Source: Actinomadura cremea (GTDB lineage Bacteria > Actinomycetota > Actinomycetes > Streptosporangiales > Streptosporangiaceae). From it: 57,035 nt of DNA. A program made the position numbers and the translations under genes. This document shows, one piece after another, positions 23,289 through 30,830 of the stretch (the first letter of the stretch is position 1; every line of letters begins with the position of its first letter). Below the pieces are notes generated by a model. That model was not told the origin of the DNA. It searched no databases and saw nothing but the letters and a program-made list of their open reading frames with translations. Location: contig NZ_BMRF01000035.1 in NCBI RefSeq assembly GCF_014648495.1, positions 1-57,035 on the forward strand. Direction: 5' to 3'.

Positions 23289-24053
23289 TCAGTGTGCGGT
23301 CTCCGGGCGGGCGGCCACGGCGTCGGCGGCCCACCGGGCGATGCGGGTGATCAGGTCCGGGGTGGCGGCGGCCTCGGCGTGCCCGAAGGACGGTTCGACC
23401 CACAGCTCGCGCGGGTCGCGGGCGGCCCCGTAGAGCTGGTGCGCGTGCTCCAGCGGGAAGAAGGCGTCCGCGTCGCCGTGCACGACGAGGAACGGGACGG
23501 GCGCGATGCGTCCGGCGACCTCGTGCGGGGCCGCGGGGATCGGGTTCCAGCCCGCGGGGGCGATGCGGGTGCCGCGGGCGAGCCTGACCGCGAGCCGTCC
23601 GCTGCGGCGCTCGATGGCCCAGTGGACGCGGCGCATCGGGACGGTCCCGCGGTAGTACCAGCGCGCCGGTGCGCTGACCGAGACGACGGCGTCGACACCG
23701 CCGTGCAGGGCGGCGTGCCGGACGGCGACGGCGCCGCCCATGGAGAAACCGGTGACGGCGACGCGCTCGTAGCCGCGGCGGCGCGCGGCGGCGACGGCGG
23801 CGTCGATGTCGAGGACCTCGCGGTCGCCGACGGTGGAGTGCCCGCCGGAACCGCCGTGGCCGCGGAAGTCGAGGCCGACGACGCCTCCGAACCGGTTCAG
23901 GACTCCGGCGATCCGCCGCAGGGCCGGCTGCCGCCACGAGCAGGTGAACCCGTGCGCGAGGACGAAGCAGAGCCCGTCCGGCCCCTGGAGGTGTCCGGCG
24001 TCGATGCGGATCCGGTCGGCGGTGTAGAGCGTGAGCGGTTCGGGATTCGGCAC
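23289..24053 (-). CDS. Alpha/beta hydrolase
   Basis: This 254-residue hydrolase has the oxyanion-hole strand LAHGFTCSW, LDFRGHGGSGGH, the nucleophile elbow GFSMGG, a late VHGDADAFFP with the acid, and FGHAEA with the His. The complete catalytic triad fits an esterase or thioesterase-type enzyme. The GTG giving VPNPEPLTLYTADRIRID is chosen from family N-termini; there is no good ribosome site, so a leaderless transcript is possible. It is a single gene with its own terminator. Confidence 0.85.
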   Translation of the reverse strand: MPNPEPLTLYTADRIRIDAGHLQGPDGLCFVLAHGFTCSWRQPALRRIAGVLNRFGGVVGLDFRGHGGSGGHSTVGDREVLDIDAAVAAARRRGYERVAVTGFSMGGAVAVRHAALHGGVDAVVSVSAPARWYYRGTVPMRRVHWAIERRSGRLAVRLARGTRIAPAGWNPIPAAPHEVAGRIAPVPFLVVHGDADAFFPLEHAHQLYGAARDPRELWVEPSFGHAEAAATPDLITRIARWAADAVAARPETAH

Positions 24054-24171
24054 GTGTTCAATGATCGGACATCGACGGGTGTGGCTGAGGGGGCGGGTCG
24101 CTGGGTAGGAAGGCCATCGTGTCGGGAGGGCTGGTCGATCGGCCCCGGGGGGCGACGACCGTGCGGCGCGG

Positions 24172-24387
24172 GTGAAAGCGCGGCGGGAGGGCGCGTCACC
24201 GGGCGAGCACGCGTGCGGCGCCTTGGTGTCGTCGGCGCGCGCGCACGAGCGCGCCGCGGTACTGCTGGAGCGGATGGCCGCGGCGCACCCGGAGGAGGCC
24301 GAGCTGCACCTGCAGGCGGCCACGCGGCATCGCCGCTGGGCCGAACAGGACCGGGAGCTCGCCGAACGGTACACGCCCGACGGCTGA
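24172..24387 (+). CDS. Small helical hypothetical protein
   Basis: This 71-residue frame from a GTG is rich in Ala, Glu and Arg and is predicted to be largely helical (AHERAAVLLERMAAAHPEEAELHLQAATRHRRWAEQDRELAER). It ends 12 bases before the F420-type oxidoreductase gene on the same strand. I do not recognise it. The amphipathic pattern and position support a real small gene, but the missing clear ribosome site leaves doubt. Confidence 0.45.
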   Translation: MKARREGASPGEHACGALVSSARAHERAAVLLERMAAAHPEEAELHLQAATRHRRWAEQDRELAERYTPDG

Positions 24388-24399
24388 CTAGGAGGTTTC

Positions 24400-25311
24400 A
24401 TGCGCATCGGTGTTTCCCTCGGCGAACGCGGCGGGCCGGACGCGCTCGCCAGGCTCGGCGACGACGTGCGGACGGCCGCGGACGACGGGTTCGCGTCGGC
24501 GTGGATGTCGAACATCTTCGGGATGGACGCGCTGACGGCGCTCGCCGTCGCGGGGAGCGGCGTCCCCGGGATCGAGCTGGGCACGGCGGTCGTCCCGTCG
24601 TACCCGCGGCATCCGGGGGCGCTGGCGCAGCAGGCGCGGACCGTGGCGCTGGCGCTGGACGGACGGCTGACGCTCGGCATCGGCCTGTCGCACAAGGTCG
24701 TCATCGAGGACATGTACGGGTTCGACTTCAGCCGTCCGCTGCGGCACATGGACGAGTACCTGTCGGTGCTGCTGCCGCTGCTGAACGACGAGACGGCGGC
24801 GTTCGACGGCGACACCCTGCGCGGGCACATCTCGCTCGGCGTGCCGAACGAGGGTCGGGTGCCCGCGCTGCTCGCCGCGCTGGGGCCCAAGATGCTGAAG
24901 CTCGCGGCGGAGCGGACGGACGGGACGGTCCTGTGGATGACGGGGCCCGCGACCGTGCGGGACCACATCGCCCCGACGATCGCCGAGGCGGCCGAGGCGG
25001 CGGGGCGGGACGCCCCGCGGATCGTGTGCGTGCTGCCCATCTGCGTCACGGACGACGCGGAGCGCGCGCGGGAGCGTGCGGCGAAGGCGTTCGAGGTGTA
25101 CGGGACGCTGCCGTCCTACCGGGCGATGATGGACCGCGAGGGTGCCAAGGGCCCGGAGGATCTCGCGATCATCGGGGACGAGGACGCGGTCGGCGCGCGG
25201 CTGGAGGAACTGGACGCGGCGGGCGTCACCGACTTCGTGGCCGGGGAGTTCATGCCGGGCGAGGAGCGGACGCGCACCCGCGCGTTCCTGAAGTCGGTCA
25301 TGGCGCGATGA
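24400..25311 (+). CDS. F420-dependent LLM-class oxidoreductase
   Basis: This 303-residue luciferase-like monooxygenase-fold protein has the N-terminal MRIGVSLGERGG, the substrate/cofactor strand LGTAVVPSYPRHP, RLTLGIGLSHKVVIEDMYG, and TDGTVLWMTGP. These features fit actinobacterial F420-linked oxidoreductases. It would transfer hydride to or from coenzyme F420 on an unknown substrate in the cytosol. GAGG lies close before the ATG. Its end overlaps the end of the convergent VOC gene by 14 bases. Confidence 0.9.
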   Translation: MRIGVSLGERGGPDALARLGDDVRTAADDGFASAWMSNIFGMDALTALAVAGSGVPGIELGTAVVPSYPRHPGALAQQARTVALALDGRLTLGIGLSHKVVIEDMYGFDFSRPLRHMDEYLSVLLPLLNDETAAFDGDTLRGHISLGVPNEGRVPALLAALGPKMLKLAAERTDGTVLWMTGPATVRDHIAPTIAEAAEAAGRDAPRIVCVLPICVTDDAERARERAAKAFEVYGTLPSYRAMMDREGAKGPEDLAIIGDEDAVGARLEELDAAGVTDFVAGEFMPGEERTRTRAFLKSVMAR

Positions 25312-25675
25312 TCTCGTAGAGGTTGCCGCTGGAGTCGGGGAAGTACAGCCCGCGGCGTCCCAGCGGATGGTCGTGGTCGACGCGCCCGTTGTCCGGGTGG
25401 GCCGGGTGGTCGCCGTAGGGCGCGCCGCGCGCTTCCAGGCGTCCGACGACCGCGTCGAACGTGTCCGGGTCGACGTCGAACGCCAGGTGGTGGCCCCCCG
25501 GATCGGCGACGGTCAGGTAGTCGAGGGTGAGGGCGTCGTTCACCCGGACGGGCACGAAGTGGCGCGCGTGCGGGTGCGGGCCGGTGCAGTCGAGGCCCAT
25601 CACGTCCGCGAAGAACCGGGCGGCCTCGTCGTTGTCGGCGGCGGTCACGACCGTGTGGTTCAGCGTGATCGTCAT
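25298..25675 (-). CDS. VOC-family (glyoxalase/dioxygenase superfamily) protein
   Basis: This 125-residue single-module VOC protein has MTITLNHTVVTAADNDEAARFFADVMGL at the N-terminus, HHLAFDVDPDTFDAVVGRL in the middle and RGLYFPDSSGNLYEIIAP at the end. Several candidate metal ligands are present, among them the N-terminal His and the final Glu. Function within the superfamily cannot be fixed. Its start overlaps the TetR stop (ATGA), so it is coupled to and regulated with the TetR gene. Confidence 0.88.
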   Translation of the reverse strand: MTITLNHTVVTAADNDEAARFFADVMGLDCTGPHPHARHFVPVRVNDALTLDYLTVADPGGHHLAFDVDPDTFDAVVGRLEARGAPYGDHPAHPDNGRVDHDHPLGRRGLYFPDSSGNLYEIIAP

Positions 25676-26292
25676 TCGGGGGCTCCTTCGGTGAGGGCGC
25701 CGTACAGGAACACGTCCACGAACCGCTCCAGGGACAGGACGGGCCCGGACGGTCCGGCGGGCGGCCGGGCTCGGGTGAACATCAGGCCCATGAACAGGTC
25801 GGCCGCCTGTTCGGCGGTCACGCGCAGGCGGTCGCGTTCGGGCTCGAACAGGACGGCGACGGCCGCGCGGGTGCGTTCCATGGAGGCGTCGCGATCGGGC
25901 GGCGCCTCCTCGCCTCCCCCGCGGCGGCCGCGGCGTCCGGTGGCGTGCAGGGCGCCGAGCACGAGTCCCATGCGCGCGAGGTGCGCCTCCATGGCCCGGG
26001 CGGCCTCGGCGAGCCGGACGGGCAGCGGTCCGTCCGGCGCGATCGCGGCGATCTCGTCGAGCACCCGGTCGGGCCGGAGCGCCTCGGCGACGCAGGCGTC
26101 GATCAGCGCGTCCTTGTCGGCGAACACCCTGAAGATCGTGGCCTCGCCGATGCCGGCGGCGCGGGCGATCTGGCCGGTGGTGACGGCGGTGCCGTGCTCG
26201 CCGACCAGCGGCAGCGCGGTGCGCACGATCATCTCGCGGCGACGCTCGGGGCTCATCCCGGGCGCGCGGCGGCGGTTCCTCGGCTGCTCCAT
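25672..26292 (-). CDS. TetR-family transcriptional regulator
   Basis: This 206-residue protein has the TetR helix-turn-helix at about residues 16-60 (MIVRTALPLVGEHGTAVTTGQIARAAGIGEATIFRVFADKDALIDACV) and a C-terminal regulatory domain. The internal ATG (MEQPRNRRR) is preferred because the longer start at 26328 would lie within a large inverted repeat that looks like its operator. It is cotranscribed with the VOC gene and divergent from the B12 operon, so it could also affect the latter. Confidence 0.9.
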   Translation of the reverse strand: MEQPRNRRRAPGMSPERRREMIVRTALPLVGEHGTAVTTGQIARAAGIGEATIFRVFADKDALIDACVAEALRPDRVLDEIAAIAPDGPLPVRLAEAARAMEAHLARMGLVLGALHATGRRGRRGGGEEAPPDRDASMERTRAAVAVLFEPERDRLRVTAEQAADLFMGLMFTRARPPAGPSGPVLSLERFVDVFLYGALTEGAPE

Positions 26293-26306
26293 GCGCGCCA
26301 ACGTAC

Positions 26307-26350
26307 GGTGTGAGTCCTCACTCGACAAGGTCGGAGTGAGGACTCACACC
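26307..26350. promoter_or_regulatory. Perfect inverted repeat with 17-bp arms, candidate TetR operator
   Basis: GGTGTGAGTCCTCACTC is followed after 10 bases by its exact complement GAGTGAGGACTCACACC. Each arm is itself nearly palindromic (GTGAGTCCTCAC and GTGAGGACTCAC), so it can be read as two tandem operators. It lies 15 bases upstream of the TetR start and just upstream of the cobalamin riboswitch, in the divergent promoter region. Confidence 0.75.
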
Positions 26351-26384
26351 GAGCCTCGCCGGGGTGGTCGATTTTGCCTCCTGA

Positions 26385-26490
26385 TAACCTTGCAGCTCAA
26401 GCGCGTTCGGAGCGAAGTCCGGTGCGAATCCGGCGCTGTCCCGCAACTGTGGTGCCTCCCCCCGAGAAGGCCGAGCCAGGTCGCCTCCGC
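26385..26490 (+). ncRNA. Cobalamin riboswitch (aptamer part)
   Basis: The conserved core is present: GAAGTCCGGTGCGAATCCGG, then GCTGTCCCGCAACTGT, and a B12-box-like AGCCAGGTCGCCT, in the usual order and spacing. It precedes an operon for B12 uptake and salvage, as these riboswitches typically do. B12 binding normally lowers expression of such genes. The outer limits (P1 stem) are estimates. Confidence 0.88.
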
Positions 26491-26550
26491 CGCGCCGACG
26501 ACCATCGACCTCGTGGAAGGGCGATCCGTCCTGCGCGGGCCGCGGCTTCC

Positions 26551-26573
26551 CTCAGCCAGGAGGCTCCTGTGAG
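26551..26573 (+). promoter_or_regulatory. Shine-Dalgarno-sequestering hairpin at the btuF-like start
   Basis: CTCA pairs with TGAG and CAGGA with TCCTG around a GGC loop, with GC bulged. The stem contains the AGGAGG ribosome site and the first base of the GTG start. This fits a translational expression platform of the upstream B12 riboswitch. It is a read-out by eye, not a folding calculation. Confidence 0.6.
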
Positions 26574-27483
26574 ACCCGTACGCGCTTTCGGCGCGGCCAT
26601 CGTGTTCGGCGTCGTGACGCTCGCCTCGGCGTGCGGCGGCGGGGGCGGTGAGAAGGAGGCGGACGGCGCCGGCGCGGTCACCGTCCAGGCGGCCAACGGC
26701 GCGGTCACGATCCCGGAGAAGCCCGAGAAGATCGTGTCGCTGTCCCCCACGCACACCGAGACGCTGTTCGCGATCGGCGCCGGCCCCCAGGTGGTCGCGG
26801 TCGACGAGTACTCCACCCACCCGCAGAACGCGCCGCGCACGAAGCTGTCGGGCTTCAAGCCCAACGCGGAGGCGATCATCGGCTACGAACCCGACCTGGT
26901 CGTGCTGTCCGACGACATGAACGGCATCGTGAAGTCGCTGGAGAAGGTCGGGGTGCCCGTCCTGCTGGAGCCCGCCGCGACGAAACTCGACGAGGCCTAC
27001 GACGAGATCGCCGACCTGGGGAAGGCCACGGGGCACGACGCCGAGGCGACCGAACTCGTCCAGAAGATGCGGGCGGACATCGAGCGGACGGTCGAGGCGG
27101 CCGGGAAGGCCGAGGACCTGACCTACTACCACGAGCTCGACAACCAGCTGCACACCGTGACGTCCACGACGTTCATCGGCCAGGTGTACGCGCTGTTCGG
27201 GCTGCGGAACATCGCCGACGAGGCGGAGGACACGAGCGGCGGTTACCCGCAGCTGGCCCGCGAGTACCTGCTCGAGCGGAACCCCGACCTCGTCTTCCTG
27301 GCCGACACCAAGTGCTGCGGGCAGAACGCCGGGACGGTCGCCGATCGTCCCGGGTGGGGCGACCTCAAGGCCGTCCAGGACGGCGGCGTGGTGGAGCTCG
27401 ACGACGACATCGCGTCCCGCTGGGGCCCGCGCCTGCCGGAGTTCGTGAAGGCGATCGGCGACGCCGTGCGGAAGGCCCGGTGA
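26569..27483 (+). CDS. btuF: B12-type ABC transporter substrate-binding lipoprotein (BtuF-like)
   Basis: This 304-residue protein has a signal peptide ending in a lipobox-like LASAC (Cys22), so it is a lipoprotein on the outer face of the membrane. The mature part has EKIVSLSPTHTETLFAIGAGPQVVAVDEYSTHP and GYEPDLVVLSDD, which are typical of class III (BtuF/FhuD/TroA-like) binding proteins. A strong AGGAGG five bases before it fixes the GTG start. The cobalamin riboswitch upstream and CbiZ downstream say the ligand is a corrinoid, not a siderophore. Confidence 0.92.
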   Translation: MRPVRAFGAAIVFGVVTLASACGGGGGEKEADGAGAVTVQAANGAVTIPEKPEKIVSLSPTHTETLFAIGAGPQVVAVDEYSTHPQNAPRTKLSGFKPNAEAIIGYEPDLVVLSDDMNGIVKSLEKVGVPVLLEPAATKLDEAYDEIADLGKATGHDAEATELVQKMRADIERTVEAAGKAEDLTYYHELDNQLHTVTSTTFIGQVYALFGLRNIADEAEDTSGGYPQLAREYLLERNPDLVFLADTKCCGQNAGTVADRPGWGDLKAVQDGGVVELDDDIASRWGPRLPEFVKAIGDAVRKAR

Positions 27484-27508
27484 CGGCCGGAGCGGAGGGC
27501 GTCCGGCC

Positions 27509-28609
27509 GTGAAGGTCCGACTCCCGCGGCGGGACGACCGGACGGCCCCGGCGCCCCGGACGGGACCGGTCGCCGGTCCCGTCCAGGCGCGGCTGCGGCC
27601 CGTCCCGCTCGCCGCGGCCGTCGGCCTGCTGGCGGTCGTCCTGCTGGCGGGCCTGTTCGCGGGCGCCGCGGACCTGCCGCTCGGCGGGGTGCTCGCGGCG
27701 CTCGCCGACCGGCTGCCGCTGGTGGGCCTCGACTCCGGCCTGTCGGTGATCGAGGAGAACGTGCTGTTCGAGCTGCGCCTCCCCAGGGTGCTGATGGCGG
27801 CGCTGGTCGGCGGGATGCTCGCCATGGCCGGCGCCGGCTACCAGGGCGTGTTCCGCAACCCGCTCGCCGACCCGTACCTGCTCGGCGCCGCCTCGGGGGC
27901 GGGCGTCGGGGCGACGCTGGTGATCGTGCTGCTGCGCGGCGACCTCGGGTTCGGGGTGCCGCTCGCCGCGTTCGCCGGGGCGCTGTTCGGCGTCTTCCTC
28001 GCGTACGTCCTCGGCCGGACGGCGAACGCGGCGGGCGGCGCGGCGACGCTCGTCCTGTCCGGGGTGGCGGTGTCGTCGTTCCTCGCCGCCGTGCAGACGT
28101 TCCTGCAGCAGCTCGGCTCGGAGGAGCTGCAGCGGATCTACGCGTGGATCCTCGGCGGGGTCGGCGGCGCCGACTGGGCGCAGCTGGTCCTCGTCGGCCC
28201 GTACGCGCTCGTGTCGACGATCGTGCTGCTCGCGCACGGGCGCCTGCTGGACGTGCTGAGCGTCGGCGACGAGGAGGCAGCGTCGCTCGGGCTGTCGGCG
28301 CAGCGGGTCCGGCTGACGGTGCTGGTCGCGGCGTCGCTGGCGACGGCGAGCGCGGTCGCCGTGAGCGGGCTGATCGGGTTCGTCGGGATCGTGGTGCCGC
28401 ACGTCGTCCGGCGGCTGGCGGGCGGGTCCTACCGGGTGGTGCTGCCCCTGTCGCTGTTCGGCGGCGCGGCGTTCCTGGCGGTCGCGGACCTGGTCGCGCG
28501 GACCGTCGTCGCGCCCGGCGAGCTCCCGCTCGGCGTGGTGACGGCGTTCGTCGGCGGGCCCTTCTTCGTCGCGGTGCTGCGCGCGAGCCGCAGGCAGGTG
28601 GAGACGTGA
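27509..28609 (+). CDS. btuC: Corrinoid ABC transporter permease (FecCD/BtuC-like)
   Basis: This 366-residue membrane protein has about nine to ten hydrophobic helices. It carries family stretches LRLPRVLMAALVGGMLAMAGAGYQGVFRNPLADPYLLGAASGAGVG, WILGGVGGADW, and GLIGFVGIVVPHVVRRLAG, where the cytoplasmic loop contacts the ATPase. The 30-residue N-terminus before the first helix is basic and proline-rich. It follows the binding-protein gene by 25 bases, and its stop overlaps the ATPase start. It forms the membrane channel for corrinoid uptake. Confidence 0.95.
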   Translation: MKVRLPRRDDRTAPAPRTGPVAGPVQARLRPVPLAAAVGLLAVVLLAGLFAGAADLPLGGVLAALADRLPLVGLDSGLSVIEENVLFELRLPRVLMAALVGGMLAMAGAGYQGVFRNPLADPYLLGAASGAGVGATLVIVLLRGDLGFGVPLAAFAGALFGVFLAYVLGRTANAAGGAATLVLSGVAVSSFLAAVQTFLQQLGSEELQRIYAWILGGVGGADWAQLVLVGPYALVSTIVLLAHGRLLDVLSVGDEEAASLGLSAQRVRLTVLVAASLATASAVAVSGLIGFVGIVVPHVVRRLAGGSYRVVLPLSLFGGAAFLAVADLVARTVVAPGELPLGVVTAFVGGPFFVAVLRASRRQVET

Positions 28610-29376
28610 CGGTCGACGTGCGGGACCTCGGCGTGGAGCTGGGCGGGCGGCCGGTCCTCACCGGCGTCTCGCTGGCCGTCCCGGCGGGTTCGTGGACCGC
28701 GGTGATCGGGCCGAACGGGGCGGGCAAGTCGACGCTGCTGCGCTCGGTCCTCGGGCTGCTGCCCGCCGACGGCGAGGTCAGGGTCGCGGGCGAGGACCTG
28801 CGGGCCCTCAAACCGCGGCAGCGGGCCCGCGTGGTCGCGTACGCGCCGCAGACCCCCAACCTCCCGGCCGGGATGACGGTCTTCGACTACGCGTTGCTGG
28901 GCCGCTCCCCCTACATCCCCCACCTCGGCCGAGAGAGCGCGCGGGACCGCGCCATAGCGACCGAGGTGCTCGAGCGTCTGGACCTCACCTCCTTCGCGGG
29001 CCGCCACCTGGACCATCTGTCCGGCGGTGAGCGGCAGCGTGTGGTGCTGGCGCGCGCGCTCGCCCAGCAGACGTCCGTCCTGTTGCTGGACGAGCCGACG
29101 TCGGCGCTCGACATCGGCCATCAGCAGCAGGTGATGGAGCTCATCGACCGGCTGCGGTTGTCGGACGGGCTGACCGTGGTGACGACCATCCACGACCTGA
29201 CGCTGGCCGGGCAGTACGCCGACTCCCTCGTCCTGCTGTCGGGCGGCCGGGTCGCGGCGGCCGGGACGCCCCGCGAGGTCCTCACCCGGGACGCGGTCGA
29301 AGCGCACTTCGACGCGCGCGTCCACGTCGCCGAAGGCCCCGGCGGACGGCCCGTCCTCTCCCTGGAGCGCCCGTGA
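28606..29376 (+). CDS. btuD: Corrinoid ABC transporter ATP-binding protein (BtuD-like)
   Basis: This 256-residue ATPase has Walker A GPNGAGKST (35-43), the Q-loop region YAPQTPN, the signature LSGGERQR (138-145), Walker B LLLDEP (159-164) and the switch His in TTIHDLT. The GTG start overlaps the permease stop (GTGA). It powers the BtuC/BtuF-type importer. Its stop overlaps the start of the CbiZ gene, so uptake and salvage are made together. Confidence 0.95.
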   Translation: MTVDVRDLGVELGGRPVLTGVSLAVPAGSWTAVIGPNGAGKSTLLRSVLGLLPADGEVRVAGEDLRALKPRQRARVVAYAPQTPNLPAGMTVFDYALLGRSPYIPHLGRESARDRAIATEVLERLDLTSFAGRHLDHLSGGERQRVVLARALAQQTSVLLLDEPTSALDIGHQQQVMELIDRLRLSDGLTVVTTIHDLTLAGQYADSLVLLSGGRVAAAGTPREVLTRDAVEAHFDARVHVAEGPGGRPVLSLERP

Positions 29377-30119
29377 ACACCGCACCAGTGCCCCTCGAAC
29401 CCGCATCGCGGACGGAGGACGGCGTCCGGCTCGCCTCGACGGTGTGGCGCGCGGGCGGCGGGTGGCGCGCCATCGCGTCGGCGCTGGTCGGGGGCGGGAT
29501 CGGACCGGTCCGCTGGGTGCTGAACGCGCAGGTCCCGGGCGGCTACTCGCGCACCGACCCGGTCGCGCACCTGGGCGAGCTCGCCGCGTCCCACGGGCTG
29601 GACGGACCGGGCGTCGGGATGCTGACCGCCGCCGCCGTGGAGCGGACGGTCCGGGGCGCGGACGGCGGCGTCGCGGTCGCGGCGACCGTCGGGCTGCGGG
29701 TCCCGACGTGGGCGGCGGCGCCGGAGGGCGCGCCCGACCCCGAACTGGCGCCGATGCTGCTCGACGGTCCCCCGCGCCCGCGCGGCGAGGCGCCCCCGGC
29801 CAGGAGCGCGCCGCGCGGCCCGTGGCATCCCGGGACGATCAACATCCTCGCCGTGGTCCCGGTCCCGCTGACCGACGCGGCGCTGGTCAACGCGGTGGTC
29901 ACCGTCACGGAGGCGAAGACGCAGGCGCTGCTGGAGGCGGGGTACCCGTGCACGGGCACCGCGTCGGACGCCGTGTGCGTGGCCGTCCCGGGGTCGGGGG
30001 ACCCCGAACCGTTCGCGGGGCCGCGCTCGGTGTGGGGGTCGCGGCTCGCCCGCGCCGTCCACGAGGCCGTGCACGCGGGCGCCCTCGGCTTCGGCGCCCG
30101 CCCGGAGCAGCGGCGCTAG
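29373..30119 (+). CDS. cbiZ: Adenosylcobinamide amidohydrolase (CbiZ)
   Basis: This 248-residue CbiZ protein has VLNAQVPGGYSRTDP, TAAAVERTV, ATVGLRVPTWAA, HPGTINILAVV, TVTEAKTQALLEAGYPCTGTASDAVCVAVPG and an acidic/His-rich C-terminal helix (HEAVHAG). CbiZ cuts the aminopropanol side chain from adenosylcobinamide, and in some bacteria from pseudo-B12, to give cobyric acid for rebuilding B12 (established for the family). The ATG overlaps the ATPase stop. The operon therefore imports incomplete or foreign corrinoids and remodels them. Confidence 0.95.
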   Translation: MNTAPVPLEPASRTEDGVRLASTVWRAGGGWRAIASALVGGGIGPVRWVLNAQVPGGYSRTDPVAHLGELAASHGLDGPGVGMLTAAAVERTVRGADGGVAVAATVGLRVPTWAAAPEGAPDPELAPMLLDGPPRPRGEAPPARSAPRGPWHPGTINILAVVPVPLTDAALVNAVVTVTEAKTQALLEAGYPCTGTASDAVCVAVPGSGDPEPFAGPRSVWGSRLARAVHEAVHAGALGFGARPEQRR

Positions 30120-30754
30120 GGCCGCCCGGCGCCCGGCCCGGCGCCCGGCGCGACGCCGTCGAGGGCGGCGCGGGCCATGGCGTGCAGGAGGTCGCCCATC
30201 GCGGCGCGGTCCAGGCTCGCGGCACTGCGCGGCGTCGAGTTGAGCAGCCCGAAGCAGGCGTGGACGGCCGCGCGGGTGCGGTCGTCGGGCGGCGCGGGCG
30301 TCCGCCGCCGCAGGACGCCGACCCATTCCTCCACGTACGCGCGCTGCAGCCGCCGGACGCGGTGCCGCTGCTCCTCGGGGACGTTGTCGAGTTCGCGCTC
30401 GTGCACGGTGATCAGCGCGGGGTTGTCCAGGGCGAACGCGATGTGCCAGCGCAGCAGGGCGTCCAGGGCGCGCGACGGGTCGGGGTCGGCGGCGCGGCGG
30501 GCGCCCTCGGCGAGCAGGCGTTCGCTGATGTCCAGCAGCATCTCGGCGAGGACGGCCTCCTTGCCGCGGAAGTGCCGGTAGAGGGCGGGGCCGGTGAGCC
30601 CGACGGCGCGGCCGACGTCGCCGATGGACGTGCCGTGGTAGCCGCGGCGCGCGAACAGTTCGGCGGCGGCCGCGAGGATCTCCGCCCGGCGCGGGTTCGG
30701 CGGCGGCCCGGGTTCGGGCGCGTCCGGGGCCGTCGCGGCGGGTCGGGAGGGCAT
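30116..30754 (-). CDS. TetR-family regulator of the leucine-type catabolic operon
   Basis: This 212-residue TetR protein has a proline-rich 20-residue N-terminus and the helix-turn-helix AELFARRGYHGTSIGDVGRAVGLTGPALYRHFRGKEAVLAEML. The C-terminal domain contains ALLRWHIAFALDNPALITVHERELDNVPEE. It is divergent from accD1-accA1-HMG-CoA lyase-acyl-CoA dehydrogenase, the arrangement of the mycobacterial BkaR regulator of branched-chain amino acid degradation. Two palindromes between the genes are its likely operators. Its end overlaps the end of cbiZ by four bases. Confidence 0.92.
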   Translation of the reverse strand: MPSRPAATAPDAPEPGPPPNPRRAEILAAAAELFARRGYHGTSIGDVGRAVGLTGPALYRHFRGKEAVLAEMLLDISERLLAEGARRAADPDPSRALDALLRWHIAFALDNPALITVHERELDNVPEEQRHRVRRLQRAYVEEWVGVLRRRTPAPPDDRTRAAVHACFGLLNSTPRSAASLDRAAMGDLLHAMARAALDGVAPGAGPGAGRP

Positions 30755-30775
30755 GCGGCAAGTGTAGACGAACCC

Positions 30776-30793
30776 TGTTAATGAGCATTAACA
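30776..30793. promoter_or_regulatory. TetR operator candidate 1 (TGTTAATG-AG-CATTAACA)
   Basis: The 8-bp arms are perfect. It lies 22 bases upstream of the TetR start and 38 bases upstream of accD1. Together with site 2 it forms a larger inverted repeat, CCCTGTTAATG...CATTAACAGGG. Sites of this shape bind TetR regulators of acyl-CoA metabolism in related bacteria. Confidence 0.75.
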
Positions 30794-30800
30794 TCGGAGT

Positions 30801-30818
30801 TGTTAACGAGCATTAACA
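30801..30818. promoter_or_regulatory. TetR operator candidate 2 (TGTTAACG-AG-CATTAACA)
   Basis: This is the same site with one arm mismatch, 25 bases centre-to-centre from site 1 and 12 bases before the accD1 start. Its closeness to the ribosome site implies steric repression of accD1. Confidence 0.72.
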
Positions 30819-30830
30819 GGGAAGGGCACC

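Noticed and set aside
23070-25319. A 749-codon plus-strand frame
   Set aside because: It spans a terminator hairpin, an antisense hydrolase and an out-of-frame oxidoreductase. There is no consistent domain, so it is not a gene.
26344-27825. A 493-codon minus-strand frame over the riboswitch and btuF-like gene
   Set aside because: It is antisense to a clear lipoprotein gene and to the riboswitch core, and its composition is shadow-like.
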